NCBI GenBank assembly: GCA_040507005.1
Contig: JBEVVS010000049.1
Location: 1-64,000, forward strand
Reading direction: 5' to 3'
Length of the DNA: 64,000 bases
Source of the DNA: Thiodiazotropha sp040507005
GTDB taxonomy: Bacteria; Pseudomonadota; Gammaproteobacteria; Chromatiales; Chromatiaceae
Below are positions 7,546 through 17,058 of the stretch, one piece after another (position 1 is the stretch's first letter; every line of letters starts with the position of its first letter). Made by a program: the position numbers and the translations under genes. The notes below the pieces were generated by a model. It searched no databases, had not been told where the DNA came from, and saw only the letters and a program-made list of their open reading frames with translations.

Positions 7546-8909
7546 ACAGCCTGTGCCTGTCGCAAGTGGCGCGCAGCCTGAACAGCAAATGGGTTGGTGA
7601 AGATGTCAGTTTCAGTGCTGTCAGTACCGACAGCCGCACACTGCAGGCGAGAGATCTGTATGTCGCTTTGAAGGGCCCCCATTTCGATGGTCATAACTTC
7701 ATCGGGCAGGCCCTTGACAAGGGTGCGGTGGCGGTAATGGTCAGTGAGCCCCAGAAACCGGAGATCCCACAGCTCCAGGTAACGGATACCCGGATCGGAC
7801 TGGGTCGTCTGGCCGGGGTATGGCGTGACAGTTTCTCAATGCCGCTGATTGCAATCACCGGCAGTAATGGCAAGACAACAGTCAAGGAGCTACTTGCTTC
7901 CATTCTGCAACAGAAGGGGAGAGTGCTTGCCACCCAGGGTAACTTGAACAATGAGATAGGCCTGCCTCTGACGCTCCTGCGGATGCAGGATGAAGCCTTT
8001 GCGGTGGTGGAGATGGGGGCCAATCATCCCGGTGAGATCGGCTACCTGAGCCATATCGCCCACCCGGATGTGGTGCTGATAACCAATGCGGGCGCTGCCC
8101 ACCTGGAGGGATTCGGTGACCTGCAGGGGGTGGCCAAGGCAAAAGGCGAGATCCTGAGCGGACTCAAACCTGGTGGCATCGCGATCTTGAATGCAGACGA
8201 CGACTACTTTCCATTGTGGCGTGATCTGCTGGGGGAGCGGAAACTGATCAGTTTTGGCAGCTCGAGACAGGCGACCGTGCACTGCGATCTCGCTCGGGCA
8301 GAGATGCGCTGGACGGATAACGGTTTCTATAACCATATGCAGGTCAGCTACCGGGAGGATTGTTTCGACGTGAAGCTGGCGCTTGCCGGTCGGCACAATC
8401 TGATGAACGCCCTGGCCGCGATTGCGGGTGCTTTGGCGATGGGTGCTTCGGTGAGTGAGATAGAACAGGGTCTTGCTGCTGTGAAACCGGTGGCGGGTCG
8501 TCTGCGGATGCACTTGACTCCCGCGGGATATCGTCTCATCGATGACACCTATAACGCCAACCCCGACTCGGTGGTAGCGGCGGTGGATGTATTACGCAGT
8601 GCGCCCGGAGAACAGATCCTGGTGTTGGGAGATCTGGCTGAACTGGGTGATCAAGCCATTGCCCTGCACAACCAACTCGGTGCAAAAGCGAAACAGGCGG
8701 GCCTCTCCCATCTCTATACCCTGGGAGAGCTGAGCCGTTATGCAGCTGAAGGCTTCGGTGACGGAGCCTTGGCATTTTCTGATTTGGATCAACTCATCGG
8801 GACCCTTGCCAGCTCCCTTCGCCGAGGCGACACATTACTGGTAAAGGGCTCTCGAACTGCAGCCATGGAACGGGTGGTTGATCGCCTGATGAATGAGGGG
8901 AGAGGCTGA
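7542..8909 (+). CDS. murF: UDP-MurNAc-tripeptide:D-Ala-D-Ala ligase MurF
   Basis: MurF attaches the D-Ala-D-Ala dipeptide (made by Ddl, encoded at 16120) to complete the UDP-MurNAc-pentapeptide. The 455-residue protein shows the Mur ligase ATP loop GSNGKTT near residue 110 and the C-terminal motif DDTYNANPDS near residue 335. The start chosen is the ATG overlapping the murE stop (ATGA); a GTG six codons earlier is possible but would increase the overlap without a better ribosome site. Confidence 0.97.
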   Translation: MNSLCLSQVARSLNSKWVGEDVSFSAVSTDSRTLQARDLYVALKGPHFDGHNFIGQALDKGAVAVMVSEPQKPEIPQLQVTDTRIGLGRLAGVWRDSFSMPLIAITGSNGKTTVKELLASILQQKGRVLATQGNLNNEIGLPLTLLRMQDEAFAVVEMGANHPGEIGYLSHIAHPDVVLITNAGAAHLEGFGDLQGVAKAKGEILSGLKPGGIAILNADDDYFPLWRDLLGERKLISFGSSRQATVHCDLARAEMRWTDNGFYNHMQVSYREDCFDVKLALAGRHNLMNALAAIAGALAMGASVSEIEQGLAAVKPVAGRLRMHLTPAGYRLIDDTYNANPDSVVAAVDVLRSAPGEQILVLGDLAELGDQAIALHNQLGAKAKQAGLSHLYTLGELSRYAAEGFGDGALAFSDLDQLIGTLASSLRRGDTLLVKGSRTAAMERVVDRLMNEGRG

Positions 8910-8911
8910 CA

Positions 8912-9994
8912 GTGTTGCTCTATCTTACCGATTGGCTTACCCAGTTCGACAATGGTTTCAGAGTATTCCAATACCTGACCTTGCGTACCATCCTTGGGGT
9001 CTTGACCGCGCTTTTGATCTCCCTGACCCTCGGTCCGGTAATGATACGCCGGTTGAGTTTTCATCAAATCGGACAGACGGTGCGTGATGATGGTCCGGAG
9101 ACGCACTTTTCCAAAGCCGGAACCCCCACCATGGGTGGGGCGTTGATTCTGGTGGCGATTGCCATTGCCACTCTGTTATGGGCGGATCTGGAAAACCGCT
9201 ATGTGTGGATCGTTTTGATTGTCACCATGACCTTTGGTCTCATCGGATTGGTCGATGATTATAAGAAACTGGTCCTGAACGATCCCAAGGGCCTCTCCGC
9301 GCGCTGGAAATATTTCTGGCAATCAGTGGCGGGTTTGGGTGCCTCGTTGGTTTTTTACTACACCGCCAGTTCAACCATGGAGACCGCACTCCTGATCCCC
9401 TATCTGAAGGATGTCTCTTTGGATTGGGGACCGGTATTCATTCTCTTCAGTTACCTGGTCATCGTCGGCTCATCAAATGCGGTCAACCTGACCGATGGAC
9501 TCGACGGTCTGGCGATTCTCCCGACCGTGATGGTGGGTGGCGCATTGGGGGTTATAGCCTATGTCACCGGCCACTCCGATTTTGCTGCCTACTTGAAGAT
9601 TCCCTATCTGCCAGGGGTAGGCGAGTTGATCGTCTTCTGTGCCTCATTGGTTGGCGCTGGACTGGGATTTCTATGGTTCAACACCTATCCGGCACAGGTC
9701 TTCATGGGGGATGTGGGTGCCTTGGCATTGGGTGCGGCACTGGGCGTCGTCTCGGTGGCCGTAAGACAGGAGATTGTGTTGTTTATCATGGGTGGGGTTT
9801 TCGTTGTGGAGACGGTTTCGGTGGTGTTGCAGGTCTTGTCCTACAAGCTGACCGGCAAACGCATATTTCGTATGGCGCCACTGCATCACCACTTTGAACT
9901 CAAGGGTTGGCCTGAGCCCAGGGTAATCGTGCGATTTTGGATCATCACCGTGATTCTGGTGTTGGTGGGTCTGGCGAGTCTGAAGATACGTTGA
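8912..9994 (+). CDS. mraY: Phospho-MurNAc-pentapeptide translocase MraY
   Basis: This polytopic inner-membrane enzyme transfers phospho-MurNAc-pentapeptide onto undecaprenyl phosphate to make lipid I. The 360-residue protein has about ten hydrophobic segments. Family motifs are clear: GLVDDYKKL near residue 112 (aspartates for Mg2+), NAVNLTDGLDGL near residue 190, FMGDVGALALGAALG near residue 265 and the terminal HHHFELKGWPE near residue 325. It begins with GTG at 8912, two bases after the murF stop, behind a GAGGGGAGAGG ribosome site. Confidence 0.98.
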   Translation: MLLYLTDWLTQFDNGFRVFQYLTLRTILGVLTALLISLTLGPVMIRRLSFHQIGQTVRDDGPETHFSKAGTPTMGGALILVAIAIATLLWADLENRYVWIVLIVTMTFGLIGLVDDYKKLVLNDPKGLSARWKYFWQSVAGLGASLVFYYTASSTMETALLIPYLKDVSLDWGPVFILFSYLVIVGSSNAVNLTDGLDGLAILPTVMVGGALGVIAYVTGHSDFAAYLKIPYLPGVGELIVFCASLVGAGLGFLWFNTYPAQVFMGDVGALALGAALGVVSVAVRQEIVLFIMGGVFVVETVSVVLQVLSYKLTGKRIFRMAPLHHHFELKGWPEPRVIVRFWIITVILVLVGLASLKIR

Positions 9995-11349
9995 TGGCGA
10001 AACAAGGGACAAATTCAGCTAAAACACTGATCGTCGGATTGGGGGCGACCGGGCTCTCTTGCGCTCGCTACCTGGCGGCTCAGGGGGAATCCCTGGCAGT
10101 CACCGATAGTCGCGAGAATCCGCCGGGATTGGAGGCGTTGCGCAAGGAATATCCCGACATGGCGATGTTTCTTGGCGGCTTTCAAGCGGAGGTGTTCCAT
10201 GCCGCCAGTCGACTGGTGGTAAGTCCGGGCGTGTCACTAGACGAGCCACTGATCCGTGCAGCCAAAGAGCGGCAAATAGAGATAGTCGGTGATGTGGAGT
10301 TGTTTGCCAGAGTTGTCAAGGCGCCGGTAGTCGCCATTACAGGTTCGAATGGCAAGAGCACTGTAACGACCCTGTTGGGAGATATGGCACGCATGGCAGG
10401 TGTCAGGGTTGCGGTGGGCGGCAATCTCGGGTTGCCCGCACTTGACCTGTTGGCTGATGACGTAGAGTTGTACGTGCTTGAACTCTCCAGTTTTCAGCTG
10501 GAGAGCACCCATTCACTCAAATCCCAAGCTGCGGTTGTGTTGAATGTCTGCGCCGACCATATGGATCGTTACCGGAATCTGCAAGAGTATGCCGCCACCA
10601 AGGCGTCAATTTATAGCAATTGCGAGATCATGGTGATCAACCGTGATGATGCACGCGTTGCCGCTATGGCGGTGCCCCAGACAACCACCATCGGCTTTAC
10701 TCTTGGCGCGCCGCAAGGAGATGATTTCGGGCTGCATGAACTGGATGGAATCAAATGGCTGAGTGAGGGGCATACCCCTCTGATGCCGGTTACCGAGCTG
10801 CGCATACCCGGCCGTCACAATATGGCTAATGCCCTCGCGGCTTTGGCATTGGGCAGTGCCGTGGGCCTGCCGCAAAACGATATGTTGGCGGCCCTGAGAA
10901 GTTATACAGGCCTGCCGCATCGCACCCAATGGATCAGCGATAAAGCAGGTGTGCGCTGGTATAACGACTCCAAGGGCACCAACGTGGGGGCCACCATTGC
11001 TGCCTTGCAGGGACTGCATCCTGATGAGGGCAGCAGCAGGAGTGTGTTGATTGCCGGTGGCGATTGCAAAGATGCGGATTTCTCACCCTTGGCACCGGTT
11101 GTTGAAAAAACAGCTCGGGCAGTCATCCTGATTGGCAAGGATGCATCTGAATTGGCAGCGGTACTCGCCGGTCGAGTGCGAATAGTGCATGCGGCAACAC
11201 TTGAAGAGGCTGTGAATCTGGCGACGGAGTTGGTTGAGCCAGGGGATCGGGTGTTGCTCTCTCCCGCTTGCGCCAGCTTCGATATGTTTCAGAATTTTGC
11301 AGCCCGTGGTGAGGCCTTCATCCAAGCGGTGGAGGCGCTCCCGGCATGA
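9994..11349 (+). CDS. murD: UDP-MurNAc-L-Ala:D-glutamate ligase MurD
   Basis: MurD adds D-glutamate, the second residue of the stem peptide. The 451-residue protein starts with the ATG that overlaps the mraY stop (TGATG); an in-frame GTG further up lies inside mraY and is not family-like. The N-terminal Rossmann-like domain (VGLGATGLSCARYL near residue 16) precedes the ATP loop GSNGKST near residue 115 and the downstream motif YNDSKGTN near residue 325. C-terminal LLSPACASFDMF is also typical. Confidence 0.97.
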   Translation: MAKQGTNSAKTLIVGLGATGLSCARYLAAQGESLAVTDSRENPPGLEALRKEYPDMAMFLGGFQAEVFHAASRLVVSPGVSLDEPLIRAAKERQIEIVGDVELFARVVKAPVVAITGSNGKSTVTTLLGDMARMAGVRVAVGGNLGLPALDLLADDVELYVLELSSFQLESTHSLKSQAAVVLNVCADHMDRYRNLQEYAATKASIYSNCEIMVINRDDARVAAMAVPQTTTIGFTLGAPQGDDFGLHELDGIKWLSEGHTPLMPVTELRIPGRHNMANALAALALGSAVGLPQNDMLAALRSYTGLPHRTQWISDKAGVRWYNDSKGTNVGATIAALQGLHPDEGSSRSVLIAGGDCKDADFSPLAPVVEKTARAVILIGKDASELAAVLAGRVRIVHAATLEEAVNLATELVEPGDRVLLSPACASFDMFQNFAARGEAFIQAVEALPA

Positions 11350-12545
11350 GCACACTCGTCACTAGACAGGCACAGGATGCGCGTGCAGGCAAACCGGCCC
11401 CTCAGCCCCTTCTGGACTGGTGGTTGTTGGGTGCGGCATTGGTACTCCTCTGTTTCGGTTTGGTGATGGTCTCATCTGCATCGATGACGGTAGGAGAACG
11501 ACTTGGGGGTTCACCCTTCTTCTATGTCTATCGCCATCTATTCGCCATTATGCTTGGCTTGCTTGCTGCCTATCTTGTTTATCAAATACCGATGCAGCAG
11601 TGGCAGAAGGCTGGACCGTTATTGGTCTTTCTGGGGCTGTTGCTGTTACTGATGCTGTTGATTCCCGGAGTTGGCAAAAGTGTCAATGGCGCTACCCGCT
11701 GGATACCCCTGGGGGGTTTCAATCTACAGAGTTCCGAATTTATGAAACTCTTCATGGTGCTCTACATCGCCGGTTACCTGGTGCGTCGTCAAGATGAGGT
11801 CGCGCGCTCATTCTGGGGATTCGCAAAACCGATGCTGTTGTTGATCATCACGAGTTCACTGATACTGCTGCAACCCGATTTCGGTACCACGGTAGTCCTG
11901 TTCGCAACCGCCACCGGTATGCTGTTTCTCGGTGGGGTGGTGCTGTATCAGTTCTCCATGCTGATTGTTGTTGCCGGTGTGGCAGGTTGGGCGCTGATCT
12001 ACTTCTCACCCTATCGGTGGCAACGCATGACCACCTTTTTGAATCCATGGGACGATCCCTTCAATACCGATTTTCAGCTCTCCCAGGCACTGATCGCCTT
12101 TGGCCGGGGTGAAGTCAGCGGAGTGGGATTGGGCAATGGAATCCAGAAACAGTTCTACCTGCCGGAGGCGCATACGGATTTCATCATGGCCGTCGTGGGT
12201 GAGGAGTTCGGTCTGCTGGGAACGCTGGGTGTGATTCTGCTATTTGCCTTCATTACCTGGCGGGCATTTCAGATAGGTGTAAAAGCGGAACGGACAGGTC
12301 AGCGCTTTTCCAGCTTTACCGCCTATGGCTTGGGTCTCTGGATTGGTATGCAAGCCTTCATCAATATCGGCGTGAATGTGGGTATGCTGCCGACCAAGGG
12401 TCTGACACTGCCGTTCATGAGTTATGGCGGCAACAGCATCATCGTCGTCTGCATGATGATTGCGTTGTTGTTGCGAATCGATTCCGAATCACGGCAGAAG
12501 AGAGTCAAGAGCAAGCACGGGAGGCGATCATGGAGCCTCATGTGA
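11346..12545 (+). CDS. ftsW: Septal peptidoglycan glycosyltransferase FtsW
   Basis: A SEDS-family membrane protein of 399 residues with about ten transmembrane helices. FtsW polymerises lipid II into glycan strands at the septum as the partner of FtsI. Diagnostic stretches are VMVSSASMTVGERLGG near residue 39, NGATRWIPLGGFNLQSSEF near residue 117, LSQALIAFGRGEVSGVGLGNG near residue 242 and PTKGLTLPFMSYGG near residue 350. The ATG overlaps the murD stop by 4 bases and its own 3' end overlaps murG by 16 bases. Confidence 0.97.
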   Translation: MSTLVTRQAQDARAGKPAPQPLLDWWLLGAALVLLCFGLVMVSSASMTVGERLGGSPFFYVYRHLFAIMLGLLAAYLVYQIPMQQWQKAGPLLVFLGLLLLLMLLIPGVGKSVNGATRWIPLGGFNLQSSEFMKLFMVLYIAGYLVRRQDEVARSFWGFAKPMLLLIITSSLILLQPDFGTTVVLFATATGMLFLGGVVLYQFSMLIVVAGVAGWALIYFSPYRWQRMTTFLNPWDDPFNTDFQLSQALIAFGRGEVSGVGLGNGIQKQFYLPEAHTDFIMAVVGEEFGLLGTLGVILLFAFITWRAFQIGVKAERTGQRFSSFTAYGLGLWIGMQAFINIGVNVGMLPTKGLTLPFMSYGGNSIIVVCMMIALLLRIDSESRQKRVKSKHGRRSWSLM

Positions 12546-13609
12546 TGGTTATGGCAGGCGGTACAGGTGGGCATCTCTTCCCCGCCCTGGCGGTGGCCGA
12601 TTGGATGAAGCAAAAAGGTTGTCGCATTACCTGGCTGGGCAGTCGTTCCGGCATGGAGAACAGACTGATACCCGATTATGGCTATCCACTGGAGACGCTA
12701 CAGGTGAAAGGTGTGCGCGGGAGCGGCTTGAAGCGGCGCCTGGCTGCCCCCTTTACCATCAGCAAAGCGCTCTGGCAGGCCCACCGTGTGCTGCGTCGCA
12801 CCCGACCGCAGCTGGTGTTGGGTATGGGGGGGTTCGCTACCGGCCCTGGCGGTTTGGCCGCCAGAATGATGCGCATACCTTTGGTAATACAAGAGCAGAA
12901 TGCGATACCGGGATTGACCAATCGTATCTTGGCCGGTTTTGCAACCAAGGTTTTCGAGGCCTTTCCCGGAAGCTTCGGTGCGGAGGCCCAGGCGGAGACG
13001 ATAGGCAATCCGGTACGCCAGGATATCCTCTCCCTGCCTCTGCCGGAGGCACGTTTTGCCGAGCGAGAAGAGGCAATCAGGTTGTTGGTGCTCGGCGGTT
13101 CCCTGGGTGCCCGGGCACTCAATCAATGTGTACCGGAGGCACTCTCCATGATGCCTGAGGCAGTGCGGCCTCAGGTACGTCATCAAGCAGGTGAAAAGCT
13201 GCTCGATGAAACCCTGGACAGATATCGGGAACTGGCGGTGGAGGCGGAGGTGATCGCCTTTGAAACCGATATGGCCGAGGCCTACGCCTGGGCCGATCTG
13301 GTTATCTGTCGTGCCGGCGCATTGACGGTTTCCGAGCTGGCTGCGGCAGGTTTGGGGGCGATACTCGTACCCTATCCATTTGCCGTGGATGATCATCAAA
13401 CACGCAATGCGGAATTTCTCGTGAAAGCGGATGCCGCGCACCTGATTCCGCAACCCAGCCTGGACGGACGAAACCTGGCACGGCTGTTGGGCAGTCTCTG
13501 CACAGACAGAAACAAACTCCTGCAGATGGCCACCGCGGCACGCGGTCTGGCAAAGCCGGATGCTGCCGCTAGAGTCGGGGACTATTGCCTGGAGGTCATT
13601 CACCCATGA
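12530..13609 (+). CDS. murG: Lipid II synthase MurG (UDP-GlcNAc transferase)
   Basis: MurG is a GT-B glycosyltransferase on the cytoplasmic membrane face that adds GlcNAc to lipid I, giving lipid II. The 359-residue protein carries the N-terminal glycine loop GGTGGHLFPALAVA at residue 10, the GVRGSGL motif near residue 64, and the donor-site stretch CRAGALTVSELAAAG near residue 260. The start ATG lies inside the end of ftsW (16-base overlap), preceded by GGGAGG. Confidence 0.97.
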   Translation: MEPHVMVMAGGTGGHLFPALAVADWMKQKGCRITWLGSRSGMENRLIPDYGYPLETLQVKGVRGSGLKRRLAAPFTISKALWQAHRVLRRTRPQLVLGMGGFATGPGGLAARMMRIPLVIQEQNAIPGLTNRILAGFATKVFEAFPGSFGAEAQAETIGNPVRQDILSLPLPEARFAEREEAIRLLVLGGSLGARALNQCVPEALSMMPEAVRPQVRHQAGEKLLDETLDRYRELAVEAEVIAFETDMAEAYAWADLVICRAGALTVSELAAAGLGAILVPYPFAVDDHQTRNAEFLVKADAAHLIPQPSLDGRNLARLLGSLCTDRNKLLQMATAARGLAKPDAAARVGDYCLEVIHP

Positions 13610-15045
13610 GTGAGCAACTGCGCAATCGCTATGCCCCGAACAGCATGGGTCGCATGCGCCGGATCCATTTTGTCGGTATCGGTGGTGCTGGCATGAGTGG
13701 CATCGCCGAGGTGATGATCAACCTGGGTTACCAGGTAACCGGATCGGATCAACGGGAGAGCGCGGTGACATCGCGGCTCACCAGGCTGGGGGCCGAGGTC
13801 AAGTTCGGCCACAAGCGTGAGCATGTGGAGGCGGTGGACGCGGTGGTGATCTCCAGCGCCATCAAAGAGGATAACCCCGAAGTCAGCGCCGCTCGAGATG
13901 CCAGGATACCGGTGGTGCCTAGAGCGGAGATGCTGGCGGAGATCATGCGTTTCCACTATGGCATCGCCGTGGCGGGTACCCATGGCAAGACCACCACCAC
14001 CAGTCTGGTTACCAGCATATTGGCGGAGGCCGGTCTGGATCCGACCTTTGTGATCGGGGGCAGACTCAACAGCGCCGGCGCCAATGCACGCCTGGGTGAT
14101 GGGGAGTACTTGGTCGCAGAGGCGGATGAAAGCGATGCATCGTTTCTCTATCTACAGCCGATGTTGGCGGTGGTGACCAATATCGATGCGGACCATATGA
14201 CCACCTACGGTGGTGATTTCAACCGCTTGCGCGGTACCTTTCTGGAGTTTCTGCACCATCTGCCATTTTACGGTCGGGCTGTGATGTGTATCGATGACGA
14301 TGAGATCCGCAATCTGTTAGGGGAGATCTCACGCCCGATTACCACCTATGGTTTCAGTGATGATGCTGATGTGCGGGCGGTTGATGTGGTCAGGGATGGT
14401 CTTAAGACCCATTTTACCCTGCAAACGAAAGCCTTGGCGGAACCACTGCAGATCACCCTCAATCTACCGGGCAGACACAATGTGTTGAATGCCCTGGCGG
14501 CTATCTGCGTCGCCCTTGAACTCAATATCGAGAGTCACAGCATCAATACCGCATTGCAAAACTTTGCCGGTATCGGTCGGCGTTTTCAGACCAAGGGCGA
14601 TTGTTACGTAGATGGTAAACAGGTGATGTTTATTGATGATTATGCCCACCATCCGCGGGAGATCGACGCCACCTTGACGGCAGTCCGAGACGGCTGGCCG
14701 GAACGGCGTCTGGTGATGGTGTTTCAACCCCACCGATATTCACGAACGCAAGAGCAGTTCGAGGACTTTGTACAGGTTCTCTCGAAAGCGGATCTATTGA
14801 TCGTGAGTGAGGTCTATGCCGCTGGAGAAGAACCGATTCAGGGTGCCAGTGGACGCGATCTGAATCGCGCCATACGTATCCGGGGCCAGGTTGATCCTGT
14901 GTTTGTGGAGCCATTGCAGGAGCTGCCGCAACTTTTGCAGGGTCTGCTTCTGGATGGGGATATTGTTCTGACCGTGGGTGCTGGCAGTATCGGTTCCGTC
15001 GCGGCAGAACTGCCTCGACGACTCTGTCAGGAGGTGGAGTCATGA
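13606..15045 (+). CDS. murC: UDP-MurNAc:L-alanine ligase MurC
   Basis: MurC adds the first amino acid, L-alanine, to UDP-MurNAc. The 479-residue protein shows the nucleotide-sugar-binding GIGGAGMSGIAEV near residue 25, the ATP loop GTHGKTTT near residue 124, and the Mur ligase motif FIDDYAHHPREI near residue 345. The start is the ATG that overlaps the murG stop (ATGA). Its last bases carry a strong AGGAGG, serving whatever starts at 15042. Confidence 0.97.
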   Translation: MSEQLRNRYAPNSMGRMRRIHFVGIGGAGMSGIAEVMINLGYQVTGSDQRESAVTSRLTRLGAEVKFGHKREHVEAVDAVVISSAIKEDNPEVSAARDARIPVVPRAEMLAEIMRFHYGIAVAGTHGKTTTTSLVTSILAEAGLDPTFVIGGRLNSAGANARLGDGEYLVAEADESDASFLYLQPMLAVVTNIDADHMTTYGGDFNRLRGTFLEFLHHLPFYGRAVMCIDDDEIRNLLGEISRPITTYGFSDDADVRAVDVVRDGLKTHFTLQTKALAEPLQITLNLPGRHNVLNALAAICVALELNIESHSINTALQNFAGIGRRFQTKGDCYVDGKQVMFIDDYAHHPREIDATLTAVRDGWPERRLVMVFQPHRYSRTQEQFEDFVQVLSKADLLIVSEVYAAGEEPIQGASGRDLNRAIRIRGQVDPVFVEPLQELPQLLQGLLLDGDIVLTVGAGSIGSVAAELPRRLCQEVES

Positions 15046-15227
15046 GTTACGGAATCGACATGAAACGGCTGCATCAGGGATGCGGTGAATCCCTGCAAGC
15101 CAATCTTCCGGGGTTTCCGTTTGTCCGGCGCACGCTGTTAGCCGATCTATCCGAGGGACAGCGGGATCTGTCACACAGGGTCAGGTTGAAAAGCGACAAT
15201 CCCCGTGCTGAGAGTGAATACAGATGA
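15042..15227 (+). CDS. Putative 61-residue protein wedged between murC and murB
   Basis: Between murC and murB, genes that usually touch, there is a 61-codon frame whose ATG overlaps the murC stop by 4 bases (ATGA) and whose stop overlaps the murB ATG by 4 bases (ATGA). A strong AGGAGG ribosome site lies 7 bases before its ATG. The product is hydrophilic, arginine-rich and has no transmembrane segment, signal peptide or motif that I recognise. Exact coupling at both ends and the strong ribosome site argue that it is translated, either as a real small protein or as a coupling leader for murB, which has only a weak site of its own. It could also be the relic of a small insertion. Confidence 0.5.
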   Translation: MSYGIDMKRLHQGCGESLQANLPGFPFVRRTLLADLSEGQRDLSHRVRLKSDNPRAESEYR

Positions 15228-16123
15228 TGCCTGCGTTTAATCAACAATCCCTGCGCGGTGAGATGCGCTTCGATGAGCCGCTCTCCCGCCATACAACCTG
15301 GCGGGTTGGTGGGCCTGCAAGCTGTTTTTATCGTCCAGCGGACCGTGATGATCTGGTGCAATTCCTCAGTCAATTGAGCCCTGATGAGCCCCTGTTCTGG
15401 CTTGGCTTGGGCAGTAACCTGTTGGTTAGGGACGGGGGATTCAAAGGCACTGTAATTGCAACCAAGGGCTGCCTGGTTGCCAGTGAATGGCGAAGCGATG
15501 GCTTGCTCTATGCCGAAGCGGGTATCGCCTGTGCCAAGGTGGCACGTTTGGCGGCCAGGGCGGGTCAGTGCGGATTGGAGTTTCTGGCAGGCATACCTGG
15601 CACCCTGGGTGGTGCGTTGGCGATGAATGCGGGGGCCTTTGGCGGCGAGACCTGGGAACAGGTGGTCAGGGTGGAAACCATTGATCGGTTCGGTGAAGTA
15701 CGCAACCGCCCAACGAAGGATTTTGAGATCGGCTATCGCCGGGTTGAAGGCCCCGCCGGTGAGTGGTTTCTCGCGGCTGAACTGAAGTTGGAAGCGGGTG
15801 ATGTCGAGGCCGCTCAACAACGAATCAGGCAGTTGTTGGAGCGTCGTGCTGCTACCCAGCCAACCAGTCAACCCAGCTGTGGTTCGGTGTTTCGCAATCC
15901 TCCAGGGGATTTCGCTGCACGCCTGATTGAGTCAGCTGGATTGAAAGGCATGCGCATGGGGGGTGCCCAGGTATCGGAGAAACATGCGAACTTCATTATC
16001 AATACCGGCCATGCGACGGCGCGGGATATCGAGATGCTGATTGCCGAAGTAGAACGGGAAGTGGCAGCGCAGAGTGGAGTCGAGCTCAAGACCGAAGTCC
16101 ACCGTATTGGAGAGCCGAGTTGA
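15224..16123 (+). CDS. murB: UDP-N-acetylenolpyruvoylglucosamine reductase MurB
   Basis: MurB is the FAD- and NADPH-dependent cytoplasmic enzyme that reduces the enolpyruvyl ether to UDP-MurNAc. The 299-residue protein is of the shorter type. FAD-binding features are visible: HTTWRVGGPA near residue 22, LGLGSNLLVRDGG near residue 63, GIPGTLGGALAMNAGAFGGE near residue 124 and SCGSVFRNPPG near residue 215 with the catalytic serine region. It starts ATGATG with a weak ribosome site and overlaps the 61-codon frame upstream. Confidence 0.96.
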   Translation: MMPAFNQQSLRGEMRFDEPLSRHTTWRVGGPASCFYRPADRDDLVQFLSQLSPDEPLFWLGLGSNLLVRDGGFKGTVIATKGCLVASEWRSDGLLYAEAGIACAKVARLAARAGQCGLEFLAGIPGTLGGALAMNAGAFGGETWEQVVRVETIDRFGEVRNRPTKDFEIGYRRVEGPAGEWFLAAELKLEAGDVEAAQQRIRQLLERRAATQPTSQPSCGSVFRNPPGDFAARLIESAGLKGMRMGGAQVSEKHANFIINTGHATARDIEMLIAEVEREVAAQSGVELKTEVHRIGEPS

Positions 16124-17058
16124 ACGCAAGCGTATCACCACAGGCATTTGGCAAGGTTGCCGTATTGATGGGCGGTCAATCTGCCGAACGTGAAGTCTCG
16201 TTGAAGAGCGGGAACGCGGTGTTGGCGGCGTTGCTGAACAAGGGTGTTCAGGCCGAAGCGGTTGATGTGGGTGATGATGTGCTGAGCCAGCTCGCCGAAG
16301 GTGATTATGCACGGGCGTTTATCATCCTGCACGGTCGCGGTGGCGAGGATGGGGTCATCCAGGGTGCGCTGGAGCGAATGGGTCTGCCCTATACCGGCAG
16401 TGGCGTGCTTGGTTCGGCCCTTGCCATGGATAAATACCGTACCAAAGCGGTATGGCGGGGAGTCGGTATCCCGACTCCCGAATCGGCGCTGATCGTCAAC
16501 GAGAGCGACTTGGGCAAGGCCGCATCAGTGGGTTATCCGCTGATGATAAAACCGATCTGCGAGGGTTCCAGTATCGGTATGAGCAAGGTGGAGAACGATG
16601 ATCAATTGCGTACCGCCTGGGAAGTGGCCCGGCAGTACGATGCGCAGGTCCTGGCCGAGCGCTGGATTGTCGGGGAGGAGTACACCACCACCATCCTGCA
16701 GGGTAAGGCGATGCCGATGATCCGTCTGGAGACGCCCCATCTCTTTTATGATTACCAGGCAAAATATTCAGCAAACAGTACGCGCTATCACTGTCCCTGC
16801 GGTCTTCCGCAGGCTGAAGAGGAGAAATTACAGGCACTCTGCGTGAAGGCATTCGAAGCTGTTGGCGCGAGTGGCTGGGGTCGCATCGATCTGATGCTGG
16901 ACGAGCAGCGCCAACCCTGGCTGATCGAGGCCAATACCGTTCCCGGTATGACCGATCACAGCCTGGTGCCAATGTCTGCCAAGGTGGCGGGGATCGATTT
17001 CGAAGCGTTGGTGTTACGCATACTCTCAACCAGTCTAGGGAGGGATGGTCATGAGTAG
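16120..17058 (+). CDS. ddl: D-alanine:D-alanine ligase
   Basis: Ddl joins two D-alanines with ATP to supply MurF. The 312-residue ATP-grasp protein shows VLMGGQSAEREVSLKSG near residue 16, HGRGGEDGVIQGALE near residue 71, GVLGSALAMDKYRTK near residue 95 and EANTVPGMTDHSLVP near residue 275 (Mg2+ and D-Ala2 site). It begins with TTG overlapping the murB stop by 4 bases, consistent with coupled translation. B-type Ddl enzymes sit in this position in gammaproteobacterial dcw clusters. Confidence 0.97.
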   Translation: MNASVSPQAFGKVAVLMGGQSAEREVSLKSGNAVLAALLNKGVQAEAVDVGDDVLSQLAEGDYARAFIILHGRGGEDGVIQGALERMGLPYTGSGVLGSALAMDKYRTKAVWRGVGIPTPESALIVNESDLGKAASVGYPLMIKPICEGSSIGMSKVENDDQLRTAWEVARQYDAQVLAERWIVGEEYTTTILQGKAMPMIRLETPHLFYDYQAKYSANSTRYHCPCGLPQAEEEKLQALCVKAFEAVGASGWGRIDLMLDEQRQPWLIEANTVPGMTDHSLVPMSAKVAGIDFEALVLRILSTSLGRDGHE

